A DNA stretch of 64,000 bases from Cohnella cholangitidis (GTDB taxonomy: Bacteria; Bacillota; Bacilli; Paenibacillales; Paenibacillaceae): NCBI RefSeq assembly GCF_014107495.1, contig NZ_CP041969.1:4637501-4701500 (forward strand), read 5' to 3'. Positions 43,857 through 52,050 of the stretch are shown here, in pieces. Numbering within the stretch: the first letter of the stretch is position 1; the number at the start of each line of letters is the position of its first letter. The position numbers and the translations under genes are program-made. A model generated the notes under the pieces. It did not search any database. It was not told the origin of the DNA and saw only the letters and a program-made list of their open reading frames with translations.

Positions 43857-46388
43857 GTGCAGGCTAACGACAAGACGCGTGTGACCGTTGACATATATGG
43901 AACGCAATATACGCTAACGGGTCACACCAGTACCGATCACATGAGACGGGTCGCCGCTCTGGTTAACGAACAGATGAGCAAGATCAACAGCGGGTCTCCC
44001 CGTTTGGATTTGCCGAAGTTAGCCGTTCTCGCCGCCGTGAACGTAGGCGACGAGTTGATGCGCTTGCGCAGGGAGAACGAGCAGCTGCTTAAGAACGAGT
44101 TCGAGAATAAAGGCAAAATAGAAGAACTCGAAAACTTAAAGGTAGAAACGGCCCAGGAGCTCGCTTTCGTAAAGGAGCAGGTGGCGGAAGAGCTTGAGTT
44201 CGTTAAAGCTCGGAAGGCGGAAGAACTGGAGCTCGTAAGAGCGCAGACGGCGGAAGAGATCGAGAGCCTGAAGGCGAAGTCGGCTAGAGAACTTGAAGAA
44301 TTGAACAAGAAGACGCTCGAGGAGTTGGATAACGAGAGAGCTCGGCTAGCGGAACAATTGGAGAGCTTGAAAGCGGCGGCAGCCGAAGAGCTGGCAATCG
44401 AGAAAAACCGCATGGCTGCGGAGATTGATTTAACGAGGAAGCAATCCGCTGATGCAATCGAGCAAGAAAAAATTCGGACGGCCGAGCTTGAAAACGCGCA
44501 AGCGCAACTGACGGAAGAGTTGGATTTCGTTAAGTCGTTGCTTGAGAAGAAGACGGCGGAGCTGGAAACCGTCAAAACTCAGAAAGCGGCGGAGCTGGAA
44601 AGCCTGAAGGCAAAAGCGGCCGCGGATATGGATAACGCGAAAGCCCGATCGGCGAAGGAACTGGATAATCTTCGGGCTCAACTATCGGCGGAATTCGAAA
44701 GCGGAAAAGCCCAATTGGCCGAAGAGCTGGATTTCGTTAAAGCGCAGAAAACCGAGGAGCTGGATCGGCTCGCGAACAAGGCATCCTCCGACCTGGAGAA
44801 GGCGCAAGCGCAATTTGCCGATGAATTGGAATTCGCGAAAGCCGTTGCGGCGGAAGAGTTGGAAAGCTTAAGGCAAACATCGGCCGCGCAATTGGAGCTC
44901 GCGAAGGCGCAAGCCAAGGAAGAGCTGGAAGACTTGAAAAAACGAATGGCTGCCGAATTCGACAAGGAAAGACAAGCGGATAGACACGAATTCGAACAAG
45001 TATCCGGCGAGCTTGAGCTATTGAAGTCGGAATCGTCCGAGCTGCTCGAGTCGGTAATAGCGCAAGCCGCGGCAGATCTCGATAACGCCAAAGCAAAGGC
45101 GGCATCGGAACTCGAACAAGCTAAGTCTGCGGCACAACGGGAGCTGGACAGCGCCAAAGCGCTGGCGGCTAAGGAGTCCGAGCGCGTGCTGGCGGAAATG
45201 TCGCAGCGGTTGGATGAAGCGAAGGCCGAAGCCGAGCTAGAGCTGCAACGAGCGATAGACGAAGCGGATCAAGCTCGGCAGGCGGCTTTGGCTCAAGCCA
45301 TGCAAGCCGAGCGGGAGCTGGAGAGCGCTAAAGCGCAATTCGCCGAAGAGCTGGGGCAGTCTAAGGCGCAGGCGGCATCCGAGCTGCAGGACGTTAAGGC
45401 GGAAGTGGATAAGCTCGTTAATCAATTGGAGTCGGAAAAGGTCGCTTGGCTGAAGAAACAATCGGAGCTTGAAGAGGTTCTAAATACGGAGCTTGAAAAG
45501 TTGAAGCGACAGCATTCGCACGAAATCGAACGGCTGGAAAACGCTAAAATCGCGGAGATCGAGCAATTAGTCGGCAGGAATAAAGCCGAAATCGAAGCGA
45601 TGCAACAACAGCTCGTCTCGCAAAGAACTGAGATCGAAAGCAAGCAAGAGGCGGAAATTCGACTCGTGAAAGACAAAGCCGCAGCGGAGACGAAAGAAAT
45701 CGAAACGATGTACTCCGAAGAGCTTGAACTTGCGGAATCCAAGCTGGAAGCTTTGAATCGCGAACGGGACTCCTGGCAGGTCAAGGAGCGGGAGTGGCAG
45801 CAGTTGCGCGGTCAGCTGGAAAGCGATGTAGAGCATTGGGCGCGGCAAGCGGAAGACCAGCGGCGCACGGTTATCGAGCAACAGGAAATGCTGCAAATGG
45901 TCGAAGCCCAAACGTCGGAGCGGTTGAGCATGCATGCTTCCGCGCTGGCTAAGGCGGACAAAGAACGCCAAGAGCTTGTTAGCCAGCTAGGCGAGCGGGA
46001 CGAATGGGAGAAAGCGTGGAGCGATTCGATGCAGGAGCTCCAAGCGCGTCTCGCGTCGGCGCAGCAAGAGAAGCAAGCCGCCGTAGATCGGGCGGCGGCT
46101 TTGGAAGCCCGCATCGCCGAGCTTGGCGATGCGGAGGAGCAATTGCGCGAAGCCGCGCATCGCGCGGAGCGCGAGCTTGAAGCGGCGCGGGCCGAAGCCG
46201 CGGCCGCGCCTGCCCGCGAGGCGGAGGACGCCGCCTCGTTGGATGAACTGCGCGAGCAGGCCGCGCGCGGAGATCGCCTGCAAGCGGAGCTTGAGGAGCT
46301 CAAGCGGGAGCATTCCGCTCTGAGCAACGAATACGCGAAGCTGCAGAACGAGTATAACGAGTGGATCGATCTGCTGGAACATGAATAG
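43857..46388 (+). CDS. ZapA cell-division domain fused to a giant hendecad coiled coil
   Basis: Residues 1-85 are a ZapA domain (TRVTVDIYGTQYTLTG...DHMRRVAALVNEQM...LAVLAAVNVGDEL), which binds FtsZ. Residues 99-517 consist almost entirely of 11-residue repeats of the form AEELExxKAxx, about 35 copies, and 518-843 continue as charged coiled coil. Usual ZapA proteins have 80-110 residues. GTG 43857 has GGGAGG eight bases upstream. The position after pheT and before mutS2 is that of zapA in Bacillus. A hendecad array implies a long straight rod, perhaps 100 nm; a spacer or scaffold role at the division ring is inferred. Confidence 0.88.
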   Translation: MQANDKTRVTVDIYGTQYTLTGHTSTDHMRRVAALVNEQMSKINSGSPRLDLPKLAVLAAVNVGDELMRLRRENEQLLKNEFENKGKIEELENLKVETAQELAFVKEQVAEELEFVKARKAEELELVRAQTAEEIESLKAKSARELEELNKKTLEELDNERARLAEQLESLKAAAAEELAIEKNRMAAEIDLTRKQSADAIEQEKIRTAELENAQAQLTEELDFVKSLLEKKTAELETVKTQKAAELESLKAKAAADMDNAKARSAKELDNLRAQLSAEFESGKAQLAEELDFVKAQKTEELDRLANKASSDLEKAQAQFADELEFAKAVAAEELESLRQTSAAQLELAKAQAKEELEDLKKRMAAEFDKERQADRHEFEQVSGELELLKSESSELLESVIAQAAADLDNAKAKAASELEQAKSAAQRELDSAKALAAKESERVLAEMSQRLDEAKAEAELELQRAIDEADQARQAALAQAMQAERELESAKAQFAEELGQSKAQAASELQDVKAEVDKLVNQLESEKVAWLKKQSELEEVLNTELEKLKRQHSHEIERLENAKIAEIEQLVGRNKAEIEAMQQQLVSQRTEIESKQEAEIRLVKDKAAAETKEIETMYSEELELAESKLEALNRERDSWQVKEREWQQLRGQLESDVEHWARQAEDQRRTVIEQQEMLQMVEAQTSERLSMHASALAKADKERQELVSQLGERDEWEKAWSDSMQELQARLASAQQEKQAAVDRAAALEARIAELGDAEEQLREAAHRAERELEAARAEAAAAPAREAEDAASLDELREQAARGDRLQAELEELKREHSALSNEYAKLQNEYNEWIDLLEHE
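44151..45407 (+). repeat. array of 33-bp coding repeats (hendecads) in the ZapA fusion
   Basis: The DNA repeats every 33 bases with variation, each unit encoding eleven residues like AEELEFVKAQK. About 35 units are recognisable, broken by one 10-residue unit near residue 210, three-residue insertions near 230 and 482, and an 18-residue stretch near 390-404. Such arrays change length easily. Confidence 0.85.
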
Positions 46389-46421
46389 TCGAAACCAAGC
46401 GGGGCTTGTAGCCGCAAAAAC

Positions 46422-46460
46422 CGACTAATTCTAGGAGCGCGCCGCGGAGCGAGTTAGTCG
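46422..46460 (+). repeat. hairpin after the ZapA fusion gene
   Basis: CGACTAA pairs with TTAGTCG around a GC-rich loop. There is no T-run; the functional terminator is probably the next hairpin at 46490. Confidence 0.45.
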
Positions 46461-46489
46461 CCAAAACGATCAACGGCGTCGCAAAAAAA

Positions 46490-46512
46490 AGGCTATCCCT
46501 CGGGGATAGCCT
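46490..46512. repeat. left copy of the 23-bp IS target duplication, itself a terminator hairpin
   Basis: AGGCTATCCC-TCG-GGGATAGCCT is a perfect hairpin preceded by eight A residues. An identical copy lies at 48067-48089 on the other side of the IS. Before insertion the site would have been A8-hairpin-T4, a bidirectional terminator between the ZapA fusion gene and the CuA lipoprotein gene. Confidence 0.9.
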
Positions 46513-46523
46513 CAGATCGTCGA

Positions 46524-46561
46524 GAAACCCACATCTTTTTAGACATTGGGTTTCTTTTTTT
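46524..46561 (+). terminator. terminator inside the left end of the IS
   Basis: GAAACCC pairs with GGGTTTC over a 17-base loop, followed by seven T residues. It would shield the transposase gene from antisense transcription. Confidence 0.75.
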
Positions 46562-46599
46562 ATTTAGGTGCCTGGAAGAAGGGGGATCTGGGGAGATTA

Positions 46600-47957
46600 T
46601 TACCCCATTTCCCTCCTGTCCAGATGGAGGGCAATCTTCTTCATATTCTGTACAGCAGCAGTCATAAGCGCTTGCTCGGTCACATTTCGCAGTCCTCGCA
46701 AACGGCAATAGCGAAACCCGTGGAGCTCTTTGGCGTCCGCAAAGCTTCGCTCAATCGTTTCTTTTCGTTTGCGGTATAGCTTCTTGCCCGACTTGCTCAG
46801 CCGGTTAAGTCGCACGCGCTCTTTGCTCTCTTCCCACACGTGCCGAGTCACGACTTTTCGGCGGTTCTGTGACCGGGTACACTTGTTTAACATCGGACAT
46901 GACGCGCATTGCTGCGGATCAGAAGCATAGTGTCGGTAACCATGTCGGTCTGTCGTTTTGTACGGTAACTCCTGCTTTTGCGGACAAATATAAAGATCTC
47001 GCTCGGCATCATACTTAAATTCATGTTTGTGGTACAGGCCTTGTGTAGGATGGAATCTGCGGTGAGCAATAACGCCAAAGATTTTCCGCGTGTCCAACCC
47101 CTTACAGATCGGTGCTGTGAGGTAACCTGAATCCAATGCTACTGCTTCTACCTGAAAACCGAATCTTTCGCGTTGACGGTCCAATCGTTCGAGATAGGGC
47201 ATCGAATCATGTACGTTACCTGGCGTGACAAAGACATCGGTAATGAGATTGTACTTCATATCAACCGTGCGGTGGTCCAGATAAAAGAAGCCTTCCGGCT
47301 TGCCGTCCCGAACCATATACCCGCTATCGGGATCGGTGGTACTAACCTTCACTTCCTTGTCTTCGTTCACCTCCTCTCTAGGTTTCAGGGCTTTTTTCCA
47401 TGCGCCTTCCGATCAGCTTCAACAGCGGCGTTCAGCTCGTCCACATACGCCTTCGTATTTTGCTGTACTTGTTCTTTGGTGTACTTATGTTTATTGGCGC
47501 TGGACTTGATGTGAGTCGAGTCGGAAATAAGGACTCTTCCGCCGACCATCCGGTGTGAGATCGCTTGTAAGACGATTTCATCAAAGATATCTTGAAATAC
47601 AGTTGTATCCTTAAACCGTGTTCTTCTATTCCAGCTAATCGTCGTATGATCCGGCACGCGGTCAGTCAATCCGAGGCCGAGGAACCAGCGATAAGCAAGA
47701 TTAGTCTGGATTTCTCGCTCCAACTGCCGTTCGGACCGAATGCCATAGAAGTAGCCCAGAAAAATCATCTTAAAGAGTACGACCGGATCAACAGCGGGAC
47801 GACCATTGTCTTCGCAATAAAGTGGGCGTACCTTATCATCGATGAAAGAGAAGTCGATATATTTATCGATCTTTCGAAGCATGTGATCGGCGGGAACAAG
47901 ATCTTCGATGGAAACAAATTCATAGTTCTGTTGTTTATCGCGATTAGAACGAAGCAT
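46600..47957 (-). CDS. IS1182-family transposase in two frames (-1 shift at A6G)
   Basis: The upstream part (47957-47385) encodes the N-terminal DUF772-like domain (FVSIEDLVPADHMLRKIDKYIDFSF, DNGRPAVDPVVLFKMIFLGYFYGIRSERQLE); the downstream part (to 46600) the DDE domain with HVPGN-like FVTPGNVHDS, ALDSGY and the C-terminal KETIERSFADAKELHGFRYCR. The frames join at GGAAAAAAGCC (plus-strand 47390-47399), where A-AAA-AAG is a classic slippery heptamer in the correct frame, giving HGKKALKPREEVNEDK. Either programmed -1 frameshifting or loss of one A explains it. The joined protein would have about 450 residues. Confidence 0.88.
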
Positions 47958-48066
47958 GGAAACACCATCCGTTCGGTATAGTTAAATCTATTATACCAAA
48001 TTAACGCGGTGTCGTATTAAACTATTTAGACATAATAAAAGCTGTCGAGACTTTCTCGACAGCCTG

Positions 48067-48089
48067 AGGCTATCCCTCGGGGATAGCCT
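48067..48089. repeat. right copy of the 23-bp IS target duplication
   Basis: It is identical to 46490-46512 and followed by TTTT. For the minus-strand CuA gene ending at 48106 it can act as the terminator. Confidence 0.9.
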
Positions 48090-48105
48090 TTTCAGCATAA
48101 GTACG

Positions 48106-48483
48106 TTAGCTTACGACAAGTTTCGCGACCATTTGGCCGTGTCCGTTGCCGCACATGATGTTGCATTTGAATTCGTACGTGCCTGCGGGCAATGTAACGA
48201 CTTCCGATTTGTTGCCGCGGATTTTGATATCTTGCCCGATAATCTCGATGCCGTGGGCGCCGCTCAAGTTTTCGACCGTCAGCTTAACGGGAGTATCCTT
48301 AGGAAGGGCATATTCCTTTTGGTCGAATTCCCAGCTGCTCGCCTTGATGACGACTTCCGTCGAAGCGGATTCAGCGGGGGATGGAGCACTTTCTTCGTTT
48401 GTATTCTTGTTGTTGCCGCCGCACGCCGACAGCGCCAGCACCAATGCCGTTAGAGTTAGAAAATACGCGATTTTTCTTTGCAT
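48106..48483 (-). CDS. cupredoxin lipoprotein with CuA-type motif
   Basis: This 125-residue protein has a type II signal peptide (MQRKIAYFLTLTALVLALSACGG, lipidated Cys at 21 or so), a short disordered linker, and a cupredoxin domain like the C terminus of cytochrome c oxidase subunit II. The copper-site motif CNIMCGNGHGQM has the C-x3-C-x3-H-x2-M spacing of CuA, and HGIEIIGQDI supplies the upstream His. There are no oxidase genes nearby. It may deliver or store copper or carry electrons outside the membrane. An open frame 33 codons longer exists, but the signal peptide fixes the start at 48483. Confidence 0.88.
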   Translation of the reverse strand: MQRKIAYFLTLTALVLALSACGGNNKNTNEESAPSPAESASTEVVIKASSWEFDQKEYALPKDTPVKLTVENLSGAHGIEIIGQDIKIRGNKSEVVTLPAGTYEFKCNIMCGNGHGQMVAKLVVS

Positions 48484-48611
48484 GCAAGTCCCTCCGACTT
48501 TCATATTAGGCAGATGGCTTCCTAATGGTAAAGTCCGCCCCTGACGAGCAATATTGTACCATATGTTGGCTGAGCAACCCATGTCGGAAAAATGACAATA
48601 TCAAAATGAAC

Positions 48612-48656
48612 GCAACAAACAGCCTCCCCGCCCATCGGCAAAGAGACTGTTTGCGC
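48612..48656 (-). terminator. probable terminator of the holin-like gene
   Basis: On the minus strand AAACAG.CTC pairs with GAG.CTGTTT, followed by T-rich sequence. Confidence 0.5.
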
Positions 48657-48674
48657 CGCGTTCGACTAACGGAT

Positions 48675-49034
48675 TTAGCTCCGGCTGCGCCGGCCTGCTT
48701 CGTATGGCGTCGCCACCGGGATGAACAGATCGATGATCCCGATCACTAGCGCGGCCAGCAAAGCGCCGATGACGGATACATGAACGTGGCCCACGACAAA
48801 CTGCGCTAACCAGATCACGAGCGCGCTGGACAGAAACCCGACGATTCCTCGGCCGAACGGAGTGACTTTTTTGCCGAAGATGCCTTCGATGATCCAGCCC
48901 AATACGGCGATGACGATCGCGAGCATGAGAGCGCTCCAGAAACCGCCAACCGAAAATTGAGGGACCAACCATCCCACCACCATGAGAACGATGGCCGAGA
49001 CGATAAAGCGAACAACGGTGCCTAGAAAATTCAT
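48675..49034 (-). CDS. phage-holin-4-like membrane protein
   Basis: This 119-residue protein has four hydrophobic helices (FLGTVVRFIVSAIVLMVVGWLVP, FWSALMLAIVIAVLGWIIEGIFG, IVGFLSSALVIWLAQFVVG, VSVIGALLAALVIGIIDLFIP). It fits the chromosomal family annotated as phage holin family 4, which is widespread in Firmicutes without any prophage. AAGGAGGTCG is seven bases before ATG 49034. Nothing around it is phage-like, so a lysis role is not implied. It is divergent from mutS2. Confidence 0.82.
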   Translation of the reverse strand: MNFLGTVVRFIVSAIVLMVVGWLVPQFSVGGFWSALMLAIVIAVLGWIIEGIFGKKVTPFGRGIVGFLSSALVIWLAQFVVGHVHVSVIGALLAALVIGIIDLFIPVATPYEAGRRSRS

Positions 49035-49093
49035 TTTATCGACCTCCTTGAGTGTTAGTGTATCCTTAGTTTTAAACCGTATGAGTGGAAGGT

Positions 49094-49122
49094 TTCGCAA
49101 GATTGATCGATTCGGCTATAAT
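49094..49122 (+). promoter_or_regulatory. promoter of mutS2
   Basis: TATAAT at 49117-49122 with a weak TTCGCA 17 bases upstream. Confidence 0.6.
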
Positions 49123-49148
49123 ATAAGGCGAAGGAGATGAATTTCGCC

Positions 49149-51512
49149 GTGAACGACAAGGCCTTACATACATTGGAATACGATAAAATCATCCATCGGC
49201 TCACGGGGTTGACCTCAACGAGCCTCGGACGGGAAGAGGCGGAGAAGCTGTCTCCGTCCCGCGAGCTTCCTATCGTGGAACGCCGTTTAGCCGCAACGGA
49301 CGAAGCGGTTCGCGCCGTCATGCTGAAGGGAACGCCTCCCTTCGGAGGAATAACGGATATTCGAGCATCCTTGTACAGAGCCAAGCTGCAAGGGATTTTG
49401 CAGCCCCCCGAGCTGATGGAGGTTGCCCAGTTCATCATGGGTTCCCGTCGCCTAAGCCGGTTTATCTCATCCGCGGGCGAAGAAACCGAGCTCCCGTTGT
49501 TGAGCGATCTATGCGAGCCGCTCACCGATTTCAAAGCGCTGGAGGACGAAATCCGCCGTTGCGTAGACGAACAAGGAGAAGTGCTGGATTCGGCTAGCCC
49601 CGAGCTGGCTTCCGTTCGACGGGACATTCGGATCAACGCCGGCCGCGCCCGCGAGAAGCTTGAAAGTCTCGTTCGCTCCAGCTCGGTTCAGAAGATGCTT
49701 CAGGATGCGCTGATTACGATGCGCAACGACAGGTATGTTATCCCGGTGAAACAGGAATACCGTTCCCACTTCGGAGGCATCGTCCACGATCAGTCGGGAA
49801 GCGGCGCCACGCTGTTCATCGAACCGGAAGCCGTCGTGCAGATGAACAATAAGCTGCGGGAATTGAAAATCAAAGAGCAGAACGAAGTGGAGCGCATTCT
49901 GCGCAAATTGAGCGAGCAGACCGGAGAACGAGCAGAACTGTTGTCCGGCGATGCGGAGATTCTCGGCTTGATCGATTTTATTTTTGCCAAGGCGGCATTG
50001 GCTAATGCGCTATCCGCGACGCTTCCGTTAATGAACGGAGAGGGTAAGCTGCAGCTGCGGAAAGCGCGCCATCCGTTGATCGACATCAAGCAAGCCGTTC
50101 CGATCGATATCGCGCTGGGAGAAGAATACTCTTCCATTATCGTAACGGGACCCAATACGGGCGGGAAAACCGTATCCTTGAAAACAATCGGCTTATTAAG
50201 CCTGATGGCGATGTCCGGTTTGTTTATTCCCGCCGAGGATGAAAGCCGGTTGTGCGTCTTCGACGGGATCTACGCGGATATCGGCGACGAGCAAAGCATC
50301 GAGCAAAGCTTAAGTACCTTTTCCAGCCATATGACCAATTTGATCTCGATGCTGGGGCAAGTGACGAGCCGAAGCCTGGTGCTGCTCGACGAGCTGGGAG
50401 CGGGGACCGATCCCGCGGAAGGCTCCGCGCTGGCGATAGCCATTTTGGAACATCTGCAGAAGCAAGGCTGCCGGTTAATCGCCACGACGCATTACAGCGA
50501 GCTCAAAGCTTACGCGTACAACCGGCCGGGGATTATTAACGCCAGCATGGAATTCGACGTGGCCACGTTACGCCCGACTTACCGCCTCCTTGTAGGCGTT
50601 CCTGGACGAAGCAACGCGTTTGCCATCGCGGAGAGGCTGGGCCTTCCGAAGAGCATTATCGATCACGCGCGCGGCGAGGTAAGCGACGATGAGCTTAAGG
50701 TCGACTCGATGATCGCTTCCTTGGAGGAAGATCGCCTTCGCGCGCAATCGGAGCGCCAAACGGCGGAAAGGCTGCGCCGCGAAGTCGAGAAACTTCAGAA
50801 AGACATCGAGGACGAGCGGTTTAAGTTTCAAGAGCAAAAAGCGAAGCTGCTGGAAGGCGCGCGCGAAGAAGCGCGCCTTGCGATCGCGAAAGCGAAACGC
50901 GAAGCCGAAGAGATCATATCCGATCTGCGGCGCCTTGCCATGGAAGAAGGGGCTTCGGTTAAGGAGCATAAGCTAATCGAAGCGAGGCGCCGCCTGGAGG
51001 ATGCGGTGCCTTCGCCGGTCGCCAAACCGAATAAAGGTACCGGGGCGAAAGCGGCTAAAATTTCGGCGGGCGATGAAGTCAAAGTTCATAGCTTGGGCGG
51101 ACAGAAGGGGCATGTCGTCGAACTGACGGGCAACTCCGAAGCGGTCGTGCAGCTCGGAATCATGAAGATGAAGGTGGCTCTGGCGGATCTGGAGCCTATC
51201 CGCAAAGCCGCGGCGAACAAAGCGCCTGCAGCCCAGGCGACGATCGTCAAGCGTTCCCGCGACGAGACTATTCGAACGGAGCTCGATCTGCGCGGAATGA
51301 TGCTGGACGAAGCGCTAATGGAAGTCGATCAGTTTCTCGATGAGGCATTTCTATCTAACCTAGGACAGGTTTACATTATACATGGCAAAGGTACGGGCGC
51401 TTTGCGAACGGGAATTCAGGATTTCCTGCGTCGGCATAAACATGTTAAAAGCTACCGGTTAGGCCAATTCGGGGAAGGCGGCGCGGGCGTGTCCGTGGCC
51501 GAGCTTCATTAA
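49149..51512 (+). CDS. mutS2: endonuclease MutS2 / ribosome-splitting factor (RqcU)
   Basis: MutS2 has about 787 residues here. The ATPase domain has Walker A GPNTGGKTVSLKTIGLL near residue 334 and the Walker B/D-loop region LVLLDELGAGTDPAEGSALA. A long coiled coil (LEEDRLRAQSERQTAERLRREVEKLQKD) leads to a KOW-like segment and a C-terminal Smr domain (ELDLRGMMLDEALMEVDQFLDEA and IHGKGTGALRTGIQDFLRRH). In Bacillus it splits collided ribosomes. GTG 49149 fits the family start MN-K-L-TLEYDKI; ATG 49137 touches the AAGGAGATGA site. A DUF350 gene follows after 16 bases. Confidence 0.95.
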   Translation: MNDKALHTLEYDKIIHRLTGLTSTSLGREEAEKLSPSRELPIVERRLAATDEAVRAVMLKGTPPFGGITDIRASLYRAKLQGILQPPELMEVAQFIMGSRRLSRFISSAGEETELPLLSDLCEPLTDFKALEDEIRRCVDEQGEVLDSASPELASVRRDIRINAGRAREKLESLVRSSSVQKMLQDALITMRNDRYVIPVKQEYRSHFGGIVHDQSGSGATLFIEPEAVVQMNNKLRELKIKEQNEVERILRKLSEQTGERAELLSGDAEILGLIDFIFAKAALANALSATLPLMNGEGKLQLRKARHPLIDIKQAVPIDIALGEEYSSIIVTGPNTGGKTVSLKTIGLLSLMAMSGLFIPAEDESRLCVFDGIYADIGDEQSIEQSLSTFSSHMTNLISMLGQVTSRSLVLLDELGAGTDPAEGSALAIAILEHLQKQGCRLIATTHYSELKAYAYNRPGIINASMEFDVATLRPTYRLLVGVPGRSNAFAIAERLGLPKSIIDHARGEVSDDELKVDSMIASLEEDRLRAQSERQTAERLRREVEKLQKDIEDERFKFQEQKAKLLEGAREEARLAIAKAKREAEEIISDLRRLAMEEGASVKEHKLIEARRRLEDAVPSPVAKPNKGTGAKAAKISAGDEVKVHSLGGQKGHVVELTGNSEAVVQLGIMKMKVALADLEPIRKAAANKAPAAQATIVKRSRDETIRTELDLRGMMLDEALMEVDQFLDEAFLSNLGQVYIIHGKGTGALRTGIQDFLRRHKHVKSYRLGQFGEGGAGVSVAELH

Positions 51513-51528
51513 CGGGAGGTCGTAAGTT

Positions 51529-51948
51529 TTGAAGGGTATGGTCGATTCCTTGATGTCCCATCCTTTTTTCGCGGTTCTGGCGTATTTCTCCGTAGGAATT
51601 CTGGCGCTCATCGTGTTCCTGTCGTGCTTCGAATGGGTGACGAAATACGATAGTTGGAGTGAGATCCGCAAAGGAAATTTATCGGTTGCCATGGCGACGG
51701 GCGGGAAAATATTCGGGATATGCAATATTTTCAGGTTCTCGATCGAAGCCAACGATACGATCTATCACAGCCTTATGTGGGCGGCGATCGGTTTCGTTCT
51801 GCTTCTCGTCGCCTACTTCTTGTTCGAATTTTTGACCCCGGTGTTCCGGATCGACGACGAGATCGAGAAAGATAACCGTGCGGTCGGGTTTCTCGCTTTG
51901 GTGTTATCCGTATCCCTTTCTTATATCATAGGAGCGGCCGTTATTTAA
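51529..51948 (+). CDS. second DUF350 membrane protein
   Basis: This 139-residue membrane protein is a paralogue of 6693-7097: both have a helix, the stretch RKGNLSVAMATGGKIFGI versus NKGNQAAGMYFGSKLLGL, then VAYFLFEFLTPVFRIDDEIEKDNRAVGFLALVLSVSLSYIIGAAVI versus VYVIFDLLTPKF...IANGNMAIAQLL. It starts with TTG 51529, eight bases after GGGAGG. It lies directly after mutS2 and before a 26-residue membrane peptide, with no ATP-grasp gene here. Confidence 0.86.
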   Translation: MKGMVDSLMSHPFFAVLAYFSVGILALIVFLSCFEWVTKYDSWSEIRKGNLSVAMATGGKIFGICNIFRFSIEANDTIYHSLMWAAIGFVLLLVAYFLFEFLTPVFRIDDEIEKDNRAVGFLALVLSVSLSYIIGAAVI

Positions 51949-51963
51949 TCGGAGGAATGAAAC

Positions 51964-52044
51964 GTGAAATATTTATGGGGAACGCTGCTGGTTCTGGCTA
52001 TCTTATTCGTAGTAATCGGTATTTTATATATGAGGGGGGTATAA
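51964..52044 (+). CDS. 26-residue single-pass membrane peptide
   Basis: The frame GTG 51964 to TAA 52042-52044 encodes MKYLWGTLLVLAILFVVIG followed by ILYMRGV: one membrane helix with a positive residue at each end. GGAGG lies eight bases upstream of the GTG and 16 bases separate it from the DUF350 gene, so translation is well supported. Small helices of this kind often assist membrane-protein partners; the DUF350 protein is the obvious candidate, by position only. Confidence 0.65.
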   Translation: MKYLWGTLLVLAILFVVIGILYMRGV

Positions 52045-52050
52045 CGCGTA

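Larger units (their letters stand above)
46513..48066 (-). mobile_element. IS1182-family insertion sequence, 1554 bp
   Basis: The element is bounded by the two 23-bp duplications. Its ends are imperfect inverted repeats starting CAG: left CAGATCGTCGAGAAA and right (complement) CAGGCTGTCGAGAAA, 12 of 15 matching. It encodes one transposase split over two frames on the minus strand. A terminator at 46524-46561 (GAAACCC / GGGTTTC plus T7) inside the left end stops transcription entering from the left. A subterminal hairpin GCTGTCGAG / CTCGACAGC is at the right end. The clean duplication suggests a recent insertion. Confidence 0.92.

Noticed and set aside
43937..44575. Long Ser-rich open frame on the minus strand inside the ZapA fusion, and similar ones at 44678-45157, 45422-45784 and 45812-46417
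   Set aside because: They are produced by the biased Glu/Lys/Ala codons of the coiled coil read backwards; composition is absurdly Ser/Phe-rich and there are no ribosome sites.
44151..45407. Periodic repeats that could be taken for a CRISPR or minisatellite array
   Set aside because: The period is 33 bases in frame without unique spacers and encodes regular hendecads; no cas genes are present.
48675..49034. Prophage remnant suggested by the holin-like gene
   Set aside because: The family is chromosomal in many Firmicutes and no phage genes or attachment sites are nearby.
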